Positions 47,158 through 56,675 of a DNA stretch of 64,000 nucleotides are shown here, one piece after another. Numbering within the stretch: position 1 is the stretch's first letter; every line of letters starts with the position of its first letter. The notes under the pieces are model-generated. The model saw only the letters and a program-made list of their open reading frames with translations. It was not told the DNA's origin and ran no database searches. The DNA comes from Singulisphaera sp. (lineage in GTDB: Bacteria; Planctomycetota; Planctomycetia; Isosphaerales; Isosphaeraceae). Made by a program: the position numbers and the translations under genes. The DNA is taken from NCBI GenBank assembly GCA_027451445.1, contig DAIDJG010000272.1:46049-110048 (forward strand). The letters run 5' to 3'.

Positions 47158-48084
47158 TTACGAAGCGTCTGAGAAGAGGAACGAGGGTTCCGCCGCCGGC
47201 GTTCCCACCTGCCTCTTCGATCGCTTCGGCGCCGGCTTCGAACTCGATCGGCCACGGCGGTTCGGTTCGACCCAGAGATTGGGGTGCGCCGGCGACTGGA
47301 GTGCCGCGTGAAGGTCGATCCGCCTGTTCCGGAGGACAGCCCTCGCCGTATCCAGTGCGATGTGGGGCCGATTGCACTGCTCGCTCAGGTGGAGCAGCAC
47401 AAGGTGTCGCATTGCACCGGGGGAGGATCGGCTGAGCACCGCGGCGACAAGTCGGGCCCCTTGTTCGTTCGAGAGATGGCCCTTGTCGCCAAGGTTCCTG
47501 GCAATCAATGCCGGTGAGCGCCGGGACGTCTTTTGAAGCTCGACGTCGTGATTGAATTCAACGCCGAGGAGATCCACATCGGTCAGGTTGTCCGCAATCG
47601 TTTCGGTCCAGTGACCCGTGTCCGCAAGATAACCGAGCGCCACCGGCCGCTTCGCTCGACCCGAGCGAGCCTCGATCCGGAAACCAAACGTTGGACCGCC
47701 GTCGTGACTCAGCTCCAAGGGCTCGACGCGCATGCCTGCTGGCGTCAAGAAAGGCTGATCGCCGTAGTGACGGACGAGACCGGACTGCTCGAGCTCTCGA
47801 AATCCTTCGAAGGATTCGAGCCCGCGGCGATGGCCCTCGTGGCAGTAAAGGGCGATCTTGCGGCGTGCCATGTTTCGCAGCGCATGCTCGTCGACATGGT
47901 CGCCGTGCGTGTGCGTCAAAAGCGCCGCGGAGATGTGATCCCATGAGGCGCCGACGCTTTCCAGACGTTGAGCTAGCGCGCGTGGGCCGATTCCGAAATC
48001 GATGAGGAGTCCGACCCCTTCCGTGCGGACCAAGCTGGCATTCCCCCGCGAACCGCTAGCAAGCACGGCGAACTGAATAGGCAT
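47158..48084 (-). CDS. MBL-fold metallo-hydrolase, YycJ/WalJ-like
   Basis: The 308-residue protein from the ATG at 48084 starts with FAVLASGSRGNASLV, a signature of YycJ/WalJ-like beta-lactamase-fold enzymes. The metal motif THTHGDHVD (H-x-H-x-D-H) follows near residue 60, with later metal ligands in ELSHDGG, LADTGHW and HLSEQCNRPH. Some members have 5' exonuclease activity. The last 45 residues are basic and Pro/Ser-rich and lie beyond the usual fold, possibly for nucleic-acid contact. An alternative start at 48096 adds 4 residues. Confidence 0.92.
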   Translation of the reverse strand: MPIQFAVLASGSRGNASLVRTEGVGLLIDFGIGPRALAQRLESVGASWDHISAALLTHTHGDHVDEHALRNMARRKIALYCHEGHRRGLESFEGFRELEQSGLVRHYGDQPFLTPAGMRVEPLELSHDGGPTFGFRIEARSGRAKRPVALGYLADTGHWTETIADNLTDVDLLGVEFNHDVELQKTSRRSPALIARNLGDKGHLSNEQGARLVAAVLSRSSPGAMRHLVLLHLSEQCNRPHIALDTARAVLRNRRIDLHAALQSPAHPNLWVEPNRRGRSSSKPAPKRSKRQVGTPAAEPSFLFSDAS

Positions 48085-48326
48085 TGTGTAAACCAAACCA
48101 CGGGTCGAGGGGATTCCCTTCCTTTGCGAATGAAGGCCAGTGTACGTAAGTTGCTACAGTGGGACAAGGCCGACAGCGCGGAGGCTCCGCCGCCCGCCCG
48201 CAATGGACGGGCGCCGGCCCCGACTCGCACTCAATCCGAACAATTTTGGAAAAGAAGTACGCCCCGGATGAACTGCGTTCGTGTACCATTTGGAAACTGA
48301 GCGGACGGGCGCAACGCCCCACTTCC

Positions 48327-48989
48327 ATGGACACATCGGGACCTATTACCAGGAGCCGACGCGTGGCTTTGGTGTTCCCATCAACACACCCGTTGATTCT
48401 TCACAAGCTCACTGCCTTGAGGGCGGTGAAGACGGAACCCGCGGAGTTCAGGCGACTCGTTCGGAGCCTGGCGATGCTGCTCGCCTATGAAGCGACGGCC
48501 GATTTGCCGACGAATCGCGTCGAGGTTGTGACCCCTCTGGCCACCGCGCCCGGTAGCGCCGTGGCCGATACGATTGGGATCGTACCGATCCTTCGCGCGG
48601 GCCTCGGCATGGCGGATGGTGTGCTTGATCTGATTCCCGAGGCCCAGGTCTGGCACGTCGGTCTCTTTCGCGATGAGCACACGCTGCGGCCGACCGAGTA
48701 CTACAACAAACTGCCGACGGAGCCGCGGGTATCGCTCGGCCTGGTGGTTGATCCGATGCTGGCGACGGGCGGATCCGCCGTCCACGCGTGCGCAGTGCTC
48801 AGGAAGGCGGGGATCGGCAGACTGAAGTTTCTCGCGTTGATTGCCGCTCCCGAAGGGATTGAACGGTTGTCGCAGGCGTATCCTGACGTGCCGATTCACG
48901 TGGGAGTGATTGACGAGAGCCTCAACTCGATCGGGTTTATTGTCCCGGGCCTCGGGGACGCCGGCGACCGACAGTTCGCCACAACGTAA
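48327..48989 (+). CDS. upp: uracil phosphoribosyltransferase
   Basis: A 220-residue enzyme that makes UMP from uracil and PRPP. The family motifs VFPSTHPLILHKLTALR at the N-terminus, PILRAGLGMADGVLDLIPEA (about 89-108) and the PRPP loop VVDPMLATGGSA are clear. The C-terminal uracil-binding NSIGFIVPGLGDAGDR is complete. An earlier in-frame GTG-like start is unsupported by any ribosome site. Together with the nucleoside phosphorylases and transporter downstream it forms a salvage cluster. Confidence 0.95.
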   Translation: MDTSGPITRSRRVALVFPSTHPLILHKLTALRAVKTEPAEFRRLVRSLAMLLAYEATADLPTNRVEVVTPLATAPGSAVADTIGIVPILRAGLGMADGVLDLIPEAQVWHVGLFRDEHTLRPTEYYNKLPTEPRVSLGLVVDPMLATGGSAVHACAVLRKAGIGRLKFLALIAAPEGIERLSQAYPDVPIHVGVIDESLNSIGFIVPGLGDAGDRQFATT

Positions 48990-49047
48990 TCGCTTTTCCG
49001 ACCAATCCTTGCCGCAACGTCCGCAGGAGACGAGAGGATACGACCCC

Positions 49048-49716
49048 ATGATTATTTTCGGCACGCGCGGCGTAACTTTTGGGGGCCACGCGGGCGAATT
49101 CAACTGCCCCAGGTGCGGCTGGTCGCGTCAGCCCTATCAGCACAAGACGGTCCGCCGGTTCTTTACGCTCTACTTCATTCCCGTCATCCCGCTCGACAAG
49201 CTCGGTGAATATGTAAGGTGCATGACCTGCGGTGGGACTTACGAGACGAGCATCCTGACGTTTGATCCCCAGGCCGAGAACGACCGGCTACGCTCCGAAT
49301 TCGCGCAACATGTGCGTTGTTTGATGGTACTAATGGCAATCATCGAGGGTGACCCGAGCCGCGCCAAGATCGAGGCCTTGCGGCGAATTAGTCAGAGCCT
49401 CTCCGGTGCTGAGATGACTCCCGCCGATGTTGAGCGCGAGATCGCGCTGGCACGCAAAGGGGACCTCGACGTCAGCGGTTATGCCCGGGAACGGTTGAGC
49501 AACGTGACCGACATCGGCAAAGAAACCGTGGTCCGTGCGGTGCTTAGCGTCGCGCAGGCCGATGGCGAACTCTCCGCGCGCGAGGAGACCGAAATCGCGG
49601 ATCTGGTCCGTGCCCTCGGCATGACAACGGCTCACTATCGAGGCATTCTCGCCGAGATCGAAGAGGAGCGCGAGAGCCTGGCACACGAACAGGATGAGTG
49701 GGAAGAGTCCGACTGA
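49048..49716 (+). CDS. zinc-ribbon plus TerB-like protein
   Basis: The 222-residue protein begins with a four-cysteine zinc ribbon, C20-P-R-C23 and C57-M-T-C60, near a short hydrophobic stretch (LYFIPVIPLD). The C-terminal part (about 75-215) is helical with a TerB-like pattern: LSVAQADGELSAREETEIADLV and ALGMT, with acidic D-G-E. TerB-like domains bind metal and occur in tellurite-resistance and stress systems. Its position between upp and the thymidine phosphorylase gene suggests only co-orientation. GAGAGGA stands upstream of the ATG. Confidence 0.82.
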   Translation: MIIFGTRGVTFGGHAGEFNCPRCGWSRQPYQHKTVRRFFTLYFIPVIPLDKLGEYVRCMTCGGTYETSILTFDPQAENDRLRSEFAQHVRCLMVLMAIIEGDPSRAKIEALRRISQSLSGAEMTPADVEREIALARKGDLDVSGYARERLSNVTDIGKETVVRAVLSVAQADGELSAREETEIADLVRALGMTTAHYRGILAEIEEERESLAHEQDEWEESD

Positions 49717-49838
49717 GCGCGTTCGCTGAGCGTGACTCGCGAACAGCAACATGGGACTGCGCGGCGTCATAGAGCAAAGATCGGGTCAGCACCACTTCAG
49801 CGGCCGCGGAGTGCTCGAGCGGAGGGCATGAACACACC

Positions 49839-51140
49839 ATGAGGGCCGTTGATATCATCCGCAAAAAGCGTGATGGCGGTGCGCTCGACCACCGGGAGAT
49901 CGGCTGGATGGTCGGCGGTATCGCGTCGGGTGAGGTGGCCGATTACCAATGGTCCGCCCTGCTCATGGCAATCCTCTGGCGCGGTATGGATGACGCGGAA
50001 ACGGCCGCGCTGACCGATGCGATGATGCACTCGGGGTCGGTCGTGGACCTCTCGACGATGCCAGGCGTCAAGATCGACAAACACAGTACGGGAGGCGTCG
50101 GTGACAAGACTTCGCTCATCCTGGCCCCGATCGCCGCGGCACTGGACGTCTCAGTACCGATGGTCTCCGGCCGAGGGTTGGGTCACACCGGAGGGACCCT
50201 CGACAAGCTCGAGTCCATACCCGGATTTCGCGTCGACCTGGACCTCAAACGTTATCAACAGGTGTTGAACGAGTGTGGCCTGGTCCTGATCGGTCAGACG
50301 GCTGAAATCGCTCCCGCCGACAAAAGGCTCTACGCCTTGCGCGATGCCACGGCGACGGTCGAGTCGATCCCGTTGATCGCTGCGTCGATCATGTCGAAGA
50401 AGCTCGCCGAAGGGATTGATGGGCTCGTGCTCGACGTCAAGACGGGCAATGGCGCCTTCATGCAACAGCTTGAGGATTCTCGACGTCTTGCCCGGACGAT
50501 GTGTGCCATCGGCCGAGGCCTCGGCAAGCGGATGCGGGCGCTGATTACCCGCATGGATCAGCCGCTTGGTCGGGCGGTGGGCAACGCGGTCGAGGTGGCC
50601 GAGAGTGTCGCATGTCTACGCGGAGAGGGGCCCAATGACCTGGTCAACCTCTCCGTCGAACTGGCTGCGGAGATGGTCGTTATGGCCGAACGAGCCGGTT
50701 CGCTTGACGAAGCAGGCGCCCTTTGCCGCCGCGTAATCGCGGATGGCTCAGCCCTCGATCGCTTTCGACGGGTCGTCGCCGCACAAGGGGGTGACCCGCG
50801 GACGCTCGACGAGCCGGAGCGACTGCCACAACCTCGGGCCCGCCGCGACGTCGCCGCGCCCCGGTCCGGAGTCGTTGAGTCGCTGGCAGCGAGGCCCATC
50901 GGGCAAGCGACCATGCTCCTCGGCGCAGGTAGGGCACGCATCGATTCGATCATCGATCCGGCGGTCGGCGTAATCTTGCACAAAAAAGTTGGCGATCCTG
51001 TGGACGCAGGAGAACCGCTTTGCACCGTTTATTTCAATGACACGGCCGCCCTGGAACCGGCGATCGCAATGATCAACGACGCCTATCGCGTTGGCGACGG
51101 GCCAGTCGAATCGCCACCGCTCATCGTGGAACGCTGCTGA
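49839..51140 (+). CDS. deoA: thymidine/pyrimidine-nucleoside phosphorylase
   Basis: A full-length 433-residue phosphorylase that cleaves pyrimidine nucleosides to base and (deoxy)ribose-1-phosphate. Conserved parts include KIDKHSTGGVGDKTS near 80-94, SGRGLGHTGGTLDKLES near 109-125, and SIMSKKLAEG. A second ATG 11 bases upstream is out of frame. The gene opens a run of nucleoside salvage genes with a transporter and purine phosphorylase, spaced 65 bases and then overlapping. Confidence 0.95.
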   Translation: MRAVDIIRKKRDGGALDHREIGWMVGGIASGEVADYQWSALLMAILWRGMDDAETAALTDAMMHSGSVVDLSTMPGVKIDKHSTGGVGDKTSLILAPIAAALDVSVPMVSGRGLGHTGGTLDKLESIPGFRVDLDLKRYQQVLNECGLVLIGQTAEIAPADKRLYALRDATATVESIPLIAASIMSKKLAEGIDGLVLDVKTGNGAFMQQLEDSRRLARTMCAIGRGLGKRMRALITRMDQPLGRAVGNAVEVAESVACLRGEGPNDLVNLSVELAAEMVVMAERAGSLDEAGALCRRVIADGSALDRFRRVVAAQGGDPRTLDEPERLPQPRARRDVAAPRSGVVESLAARPIGQATMLLGAGRARIDSIIDPAVGVILHKKVGDPVDAGEPLCTVYFNDTAALEPAIAMINDAYRVGDGPVESPPLIVERC

Positions 51141-51205
51141 AGGACAAACGTCCTACGCGCGAGAGCCTGGACGCCCTCAACAAAACGATTCGAAGGCCGC
51201 CCCCC

Positions 51206-52540
51206 ATGCGGAAAACCTGGCTGATCGGATGGCTCGCGACGCTGCTGCTTGTAATCCCGCTACACGCCTCGCGCGCAGCCGACGCACTGGCGTCAACCTT
51301 GCCCAGTGCGAATCCGACGAGTGCAACTCCCGTCGCACCCTCCGAGCGTGCGCGAGCGTTAATCGGCATCGCTGCGATTCTTGGACTCTCATACGTTCTG
51401 TCCGAACACCGCCGTCAGATCTCGCGACGGGTGGTGTTCTGGGGGCTAACACTCCAGTGGGTATTCGCGTTGCTGGTGCTCCGTGTGCCGGCGGGCGCGA
51501 GCGTTCTGAAACGATCGGGGGAAGCTGTCGAAGCGATCCTCGCGTGTGCGATGGAGGGATCAAAGTTTCTGTTCGGCGAAAGGCTTGTTGACCCCGCCGG
51601 CCCTGCGCAGTTTGTCTTTGCGTTTCGAGTCCTCCCCACAGTCATCTTCGTCGCGGCCCTCTTCGCGGTGCTCTACCACGTGGGGATCATGCAGTGGATC
51701 GTCCGCGGCTTCGCTTGGGTCATGGCCCGGCTCTTCGGCGCCAGCGGCGCGGAGTCGTTGAACGTCGCCGCGTCTCTCTTCCTCGGCCAGACCGAAGCAC
51801 CACTCACGATCCGACCGTACCTGCCTCGACTCACGCAGTCGGAGCTGCTCACCGTCATGACGTCGGGCATGGCCCACGTATCGGGTGGCATCATGGCCGC
51901 GTACTTTGCCTTCGGCGTCGAGCCGCGGCACATCCTCACCGCCGTGATCATGACCGCCCCGGGCACGATCCTGCTCTCCAAAATGCTGGTGCCTGAGACC
52001 CAGCAGCCCGAGACCCTCGGCACCGTTCGCCCCGACGACGAGCGGCGCGATGCCAACGTGCTCGACGCCGCATCGCGAGGCACGCGTGACGGGCTGCAAC
52101 TCGCGCTCAACATCGCGGCGATGCTGATCGCGTTCCTGGGCCTGATCGCCCTGATCAACAAAGGCCTGAGCTACGCGCATACATCGCTTCAGTCGCTATT
52201 CGGCATCGCCCTGGCGCCCGTGGCTTACCTGCTGGGCGTGCCGTGGAAGGACTGCCAGGCCGTCGGCGGACTGCTCGGCACGCGCACCGTCCTCAACGAG
52301 TTGATCGCCTACGGACAGCTCCACGACCTCAAGGACGCCATCGCGCCACGCTCGTTCACGATCGCCACATTCGCGCTCTGCGGCTTCGCCAATTTCAGCT
52401 CGATCGGTATCCAACTCGGGGGGATCGGTGCCCTGGCTCCGGACCGTCGCCACGACCTGGCCCGACTCGGCTTCCGTGCCCTGCTCGCGGGGACCCTGGC
52501 GAACTTCCTTTCCGCCTGCATCGCGGGGATTCTGCTATGA
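51206..52540 (+). CDS. concentrative nucleoside transporter (CNT family)
   Basis: The 444-residue protein has an N-terminal hydrophobic segment resembling a signal/first helix, and further helices to the C-terminus. The CNT motif GQTEAPLTIRPYLP (about 192-205) and MTSGMAHVSGGIMAAY are signatures of Na+ or H+ coupled nucleoside uptake. Its last bases overlap the purine nucleoside phosphorylase start (ATGA at 52537-52540), which implies co-translation. It probably imports the nucleosides used by the neighbouring phosphorylases. Confidence 0.93.
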   Translation: MRKTWLIGWLATLLLVIPLHASRAADALASTLPSANPTSATPVAPSERARALIGIAAILGLSYVLSEHRRQISRRVVFWGLTLQWVFALLVLRVPAGASVLKRSGEAVEAILACAMEGSKFLFGERLVDPAGPAQFVFAFRVLPTVIFVAALFAVLYHVGIMQWIVRGFAWVMARLFGASGAESLNVAASLFLGQTEAPLTIRPYLPRLTQSELLTVMTSGMAHVSGGIMAAYFAFGVEPRHILTAVIMTAPGTILLSKMLVPETQQPETLGTVRPDDERRDANVLDAASRGTRDGLQLALNIAAMLIAFLGLIALINKGLSYAHTSLQSLFGIALAPVAYLLGVPWKDCQAVGGLLGTRTVLNELIAYGQLHDLKDAIAPRSFTIATFALCGFANFSSIGIQLGGIGALAPDRRHDLARLGFRALLAGTLANFLSACIAGILL

Positions 52541-53382
52541 CCGAGGTGGGACTCTTCGAACGTGCCGAGCATGCCGCCGCGTTTGTTCGTTCGGCGATCG
52601 ACCCATTCCCTCGTATCGCCGTCGTCCTCGGGTCAGGTCTCGGTCCGCTCGCCGATCGGCTCGACCAGCGCATCGTCGTCCCCTATGAACAGATCCCCTT
52701 CTTTCCACGCACGACAGTGGCAGGCCACTTCGGTAACCTCATCGCCGGGCAACTCGGCGACGTGCGCGTTGCGTTCTTGCAAGGCCGGTTTCACTACTAC
52801 GAGGGGCACGATCTGGACGCGGTGACATTCCCCATGCGCGTTCTTCAGCGCCTTGGCGTTTCCACGCTGATCCTGACCGCCGCTACGGGGGGCATCAACC
52901 TGTCGCTCGCGCCAGGAACGCTCGTCTGCCTGACCGACCATCTCAATTTGATCGGTTACAACCCTCTCCGCGGCCCCAACGACGACCGTCTCGGCGTCCG
53001 TTTCGCCGACATGACGGACGTGTACTCACCCAGGCTGCGCGCTCTCGCTTACGAGGAAGCTGAACGCCTCAACATCAACTTGTTAGCAGGCGTCTACGCG
53101 TGCATGCCCGGCCCGAGCTACGAAACGCCCGCCGAGATCCGCATGCTTCGAACGCTCGGCGCCGATGTCGTCGGAATGTCGACCGTTCCCGAGGCTCTCG
53201 TGGCACGGCACGCGGGAATGGACGTGCTGGCGTTCGCAGTGGTCGCCAACGCGGCGGCGGGCGTTCTGGGCACGCCGATCACCCACGAGGAAGTTCTACA
53301 AGCCGGCCGAGAAGCCGCGCCCCAACTCGGGTCGCTGATCGAACGCGTCGTGATGCGAGTAGGACAGGAACCCGCGGCGTAA
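52537..53382 (+). CDS. punA: purine nucleoside phosphorylase
   Basis: A 281-residue family-1 phosphorylase. The phosphate-binding VVLGSGLGPLADRL, the middle block GRFHYYEGHD and the C-terminal block GPSYETPAEIRMLRTLGAD are all present. The start overlaps the transporter stop by 4 bases. It cleaves purine nucleosides to base and ribose-1-phosphate. It completes the salvage operon with the thymidine phosphorylase and transporter. Confidence 0.95.
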   Translation: MTEVGLFERAEHAAAFVRSAIDPFPRIAVVLGSGLGPLADRLDQRIVVPYEQIPFFPRTTVAGHFGNLIAGQLGDVRVAFLQGRFHYYEGHDLDAVTFPMRVLQRLGVSTLILTAATGGINLSLAPGTLVCLTDHLNLIGYNPLRGPNDDRLGVRFADMTDVYSPRLRALAYEEAERLNINLLAGVYACMPGPSYETPAEIRMLRTLGADVVGMSTVPEALVARHAGMDVLAFAVVANAAAGVLGTPITHEEVLQAGREAAPQLGSLIERVVMRVGQEPAA

Positions 53383-53399
53383 ACGGGCTGAAGGGCCCA

Positions 53400-54029
53400 T
53401 CACGGGAGCAGATCGTTCACGGCGATCCGTCCCACGTCCCGTCCGTCCAGGCTGAGTGCCACGCTTTCACCGGGATGATATTCCTGACGGCCTCTGAACC
53501 CTGGGATGACCTCAGAAGGGGTAGGGTCAGAAAAGACCTCGAGCCTCCGTTCCAAGAGGTTCAAAACCCAGTAAAAGGGCACTCCCGCCCGAGCGTAAAT
53601 CCGCTTTTTGATCCCGCGATCCGTCAACAGCGACGTGTCGGCAACCTCAACGATCAAGCCCACATCGGCTGAACCCGGATGACGGTCGACGTAATCGCGG
53701 CGCTGACCGCGCACAACTTTCAGATCGGGTTCGGGCTCGCTCTCCGTCGTCGTGACCGGATCCTGTACGGAAACATGCCAACCATCAGGCAGCGCGGCGG
53801 TCAAGGCATCACTGACCAGACCGGTCGCGACAGCATGCGGCGGTTTCTTGGTCATTGATTTGACAAGGATGCCCTCCAGCAACTCGAAGCGTTCGCCCTC
53901 AGGCAAAATAGCTTGCTCGATCATGCGATGATATTGATCGACGTTGAACCGATAGATCTCGGCTTCCAGAACAGGAGATTCCAATGGATCGAAAAGCGTG
54001 ATTTCGGTTTGTCGCGTCCCGACAGCCAT
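53400..54029 (-). CDS. Uma2-family endonuclease (DUF820)
   Basis: A 209-residue protein with the restriction-like PD-(D/E)xK layout of the Uma2 family. The PEPDLKVVRG segment supplies the catalytic Asp, and VGLIVEVADTSLLTDRGIKKRIYARAGVPFYWVLN supplies the Glu and Lys. Uma2 proteins are abundant in cyanobacteria and planctomycetes and their role is unsettled. The gene follows glcF by 23 bases on the same strand, so it may be read as the tail of the glycolate operon. It ends 17 bases from the convergent purine nucleoside phosphorylase gene. Confidence 0.93.
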   Translation of the reverse strand: MAVGTRQTEITLFDPLESPVLEAEIYRFNVDQYHRMIEQAILPEGERFELLEGILVKSMTKKPPHAVATGLVSDALTAALPDGWHVSVQDPVTTTESEPEPDLKVVRGQRRDYVDRHPGSADVGLIVEVADTSLLTDRGIKKRIYARAGVPFYWVLNLLERRLEVFSDPTPSEVIPGFRGRQEYHPGESVALSLDGRDVGRIAVNDLLP

Positions 54030-54052
54030 GAATCACCCCCTTGCCGGAAAGT

Positions 54053-55387
54053 TCAAGGCTTCACACCCCGATACGCTTTGTCCAATAAGTCCACCGTATG
54101 CGCGATTCCCATTGGGCTGCCCCGCTCCTTGATCTTGCGGGCGATCTGAAGCTGACAGCCGATGTTTCCCATCGCCACCATATCGGCGCCGGTCGCGGCG
54201 ATGTTGTCCATCTTGCGACGCCCCAGACGCTCCGACATCTCGGGCTGCGTCAGGTTATAAGTTCCCGCCGCGCCGCAGCAGAGCTCGCTCTCTTCCAGCG
54301 GCAGTAACTCTACCCCGGGAATCAGCCCGAGCAGCTTGCGAGGCTGCGTACGCACCTGCTGGCCGTGGCAGAGATGGCAGGCGTCGTGATACGTCACCTT
54401 CATCGGCAACTCATGCTTCGGCGCAATCGGGCCCAGGGCGACGAGGAACTCCGAGATGTCCTTGACCCGATCGACGAACTGCAACGCGCGCTCATGCTCC
54501 GCGCCTGCGAGCAAATGCGCATAGTCCTTGAGCATCGCCCCGCAGCCAGCCGCGTTGACGATGATTGCATCAAACTCTCCCGGTGCGAACGCAGCCAGAT
54601 TTTGCCGGGCGAGTGCCAGGGCGGGCTCTTCGATCCCCGAGTGATAATGGATCGCACCGCAACACACCTGGCCTCGAGGGATGACAACCTCACAGCCATT
54701 GTGCTGAAGAACGCGGGCCGTCGCCGCGGTGGTCTCCGGATACATGGCGTCGGCCACGCAACCGAGGAAAAGCGCCACGCGCGCCCGCTTCGGACCAATC
54801 GGCGGCAAGATGTCCGGCAGTCCGCTCCCCGATCGCGATAGTTTGGGAAGCATCATCTGCAACCGCCGCAACGTCGGCGGCAAGAGCCGCGTCAGACCGA
54901 TCGAATCCGCCAGATCCATCAATCCCAGCTTTTGCAACAGCCGCGCCGGCGCGAGCGCGGCCTTGACCCGTCCGGAGTAGGGAAACAGATGGTGCAGAAC
55001 GAGGCGCTGAAGGAGGCTCGCCTTCTCGGCCTCTGGAGCGGTGCGCTGCATCGCCACCTTGAACGGCTCGATGATCTTGCCATACTGCACGCCCGAAGGG
55101 CACGCGCTTTCGCATGCGCGACAATCAAGACATAGATCCAGGTGTTCGCGCACACCCGCGCTGAGGCCCAGACGACCGTCGGCCACCGCGCGCATCAGGT
55201 AGATGCGGCCCCGAGGACTGTCGTTCTCATTACTCGTCTCGACGTAGGTCGGACAGCTCGCGGTGCAGAGACCGCAGTGAACACAATCCTGATAAAGCCG
55301 ATAATCAATCTTGCTCGCCAGCCAATCGAGATCGATGGGCGCACTGGCCCTGGGTCTTGAATCCGCCTCGGTCACCGCGCTCGCCAT
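54053..55387 (-). CDS. glcF: glycolate oxidase iron-sulfur subunit
   Basis: The 444-residue protein carries two 4Fe-4S clusters of the ferredoxin type, C35-x2-C38-x2-C41-x3-C45-P and C86-x2-C89-x2-C92-x3-C96-P, followed by two CCG domains (CCGAIHYHSG and CCGAAGTYNL) as in GlcF/LldF-type electron carriers. It probably passes electrons from the FAD subunits to the quinone pool. It is 34 bases after glcE on the minus strand, part of the operon with glcD and glcE. Confidence 0.94.
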   Translation of the reverse strand: MASAVTEADSRPRASAPIDLDWLASKIDYRLYQDCVHCGLCTASCPTYVETSNENDSPRGRIYLMRAVADGRLGLSAGVREHLDLCLDCRACESACPSGVQYGKIIEPFKVAMQRTAPEAEKASLLQRLVLHHLFPYSGRVKAALAPARLLQKLGLMDLADSIGLTRLLPPTLRRLQMMLPKLSRSGSGLPDILPPIGPKRARVALFLGCVADAMYPETTAATARVLQHNGCEVVIPRGQVCCGAIHYHSGIEEPALALARQNLAAFAPGEFDAIIVNAAGCGAMLKDYAHLLAGAEHERALQFVDRVKDISEFLVALGPIAPKHELPMKVTYHDACHLCHGQQVRTQPRKLLGLIPGVELLPLEESELCCGAAGTYNLTQPEMSERLGRRKMDNIAATGADMVAMGNIGCQLQIARKIKERGSPMGIAHTVDLLDKAYRGVKP

Positions 55388-55421
55388 GACACCGTCCGTC
55401 GTTGGAATACGATCATCACCC

Positions 55422-56675
55422 TTAAATTGTACCGACGAACCGGCCAGGGTTCAGCACACCGGCGGGGTCGAGCGTCTTCTTGATGCGCTCGGCAATGTTC
55501 CAATCGGCTCGCGGCTCACCCCAGACGCCCAGCTCGGCCTTCGCCTCGGTCGGACAGCGCGAAAGGATCAAGTTGCCGCCGTCGCGGACCGCCAGGGCCC
55601 GGAGCCGTGCCACGTCCGGCGCAAAGCCCTCGAGCTCGGACGTCCCCGTCGCGTGACCCCGCACGATGCCGTTACCCGCGTGGGCCTGAAGCGCCCAACG
55701 GCTGGAATCGACTTCCTTCACGAACGAGACGACCGACGACGGCCTAAGATTCGCCACGAAGCTCAGCGGTCCAACCTCGGCCGCCTGAAGCTCCGTCAAA
55801 GCCGACCAGAGTGGATCGGACGAGGTCCCCTCGCGGATCACGATGTTCGTGCGTCCGAGCTCGATCATCAGCCGATTTACCTGCCACTCGACCGACTCGG
55901 TGTTGTCCTCAAACCCCGCCACGAGCGTCCAGTCTTCGATCGGCAGGCCGAGGGCCTCTCCCGCGAGACGCGACCCGAGCCGGTTCAGAAGCTCGACCGC
56001 GACAGGACGGGTTGCCGATATGTTCAAGCGATCGAGCGCCGGGGCCGCGCTGTCGAGGCTGGTGAACGGGACCCACACGAGCGCCGACGACTCGGGGATC
56101 GGGCGCACCTTTAGCGTCAGTTGCGTCAGGATCCCCAGCGTCCCCATCGAGCCGGTCAAGAGCCTCGGGAAGTCGTACCCGGCGACGTTCTTGACGACCC
56201 GCCCCCCACCCTTGACGAGGTTCCCCTCACTGGTCACAAAGCTCACGCCGATCACCTGGTCGCGCGGACGGCCGAGGCCAAAGCTGCGAGGGCCCCGCGT
56301 GTTCGTCGCGAACACCCCGCCCAGCGTGGCGCGGTCCGGATGGGGCGCATCGAGCTGAACCCGCTGCTTCTCGGCCGCGAGCACCGACCGCAGCATCCCC
56401 AGCGTGATCCCCGCCTCGACCGTAATCGTCATATCGGCTGCCGGATAGTCGATCACCTGGTTCAGCGACCGCGTGTCGAGCGCGATGCCGGGTGCGCGGG
56501 GAACCCCGCCGTAATCGAGGGCCGTAGCGCCCCCTTGAGGATAGAGCGCAAGGCCTTCGCCCACGCGCGCGACGACCGCCTGTCGCAAGGCATCGACGGT
56601 CTCGGGACGGTCGGTGGCAATGGCAAACCGGCCGTCCCCAAGCCGGCCGCCGAGAGGTGATTCAGGCCAGGTCAA
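55422..56675 (-). CDS. glcE: glycolate oxidase FAD-binding subunit, TTG start
   Basis: A 417-residue FAD-linked oxidase. The PCMH-type FAD domain is visible in LYPQGGATALDYGG, TVEAGITLGML, and ATLGGVFATNTRGPRSFGLGRPRDQVIG. The C-terminal substrate part has the ending TLDPAGVLNPGRFVG. The start is a TTG at 56675 that overlaps the stop of the preceding 278-residue gene as TTGA, with GGAG just upstream; an ATG further upstream would read through that gene. Translation coupling to the upstream gene follows. Confidence 0.9.
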   Translation of the reverse strand: MTWPESPLGGRLGDGRFAIATDRPETVDALRQAVVARVGEGLALYPQGGATALDYGGVPRAPGIALDTRSLNQVIDYPAADMTITVEAGITLGMLRSVLAAEKQRVQLDAPHPDRATLGGVFATNTRGPRSFGLGRPRDQVIGVSFVTSEGNLVKGGGRVVKNVAGYDFPRLLTGSMGTLGILTQLTLKVRPIPESSALVWVPFTSLDSAAPALDRLNISATRPVAVELLNRLGSRLAGEALGLPIEDWTLVAGFEDNTESVEWQVNRLMIELGRTNIVIREGTSSDPLWSALTELQAAEVGPLSFVANLRPSSVVSFVKEVDSSRWALQAHAGNGIVRGHATGTSELEGFAPDVARLRALAVRDGGNLILSRCPTEAKAELGVWGEPRADWNIAERIKKTLDPAGVLNPGRFVGTI

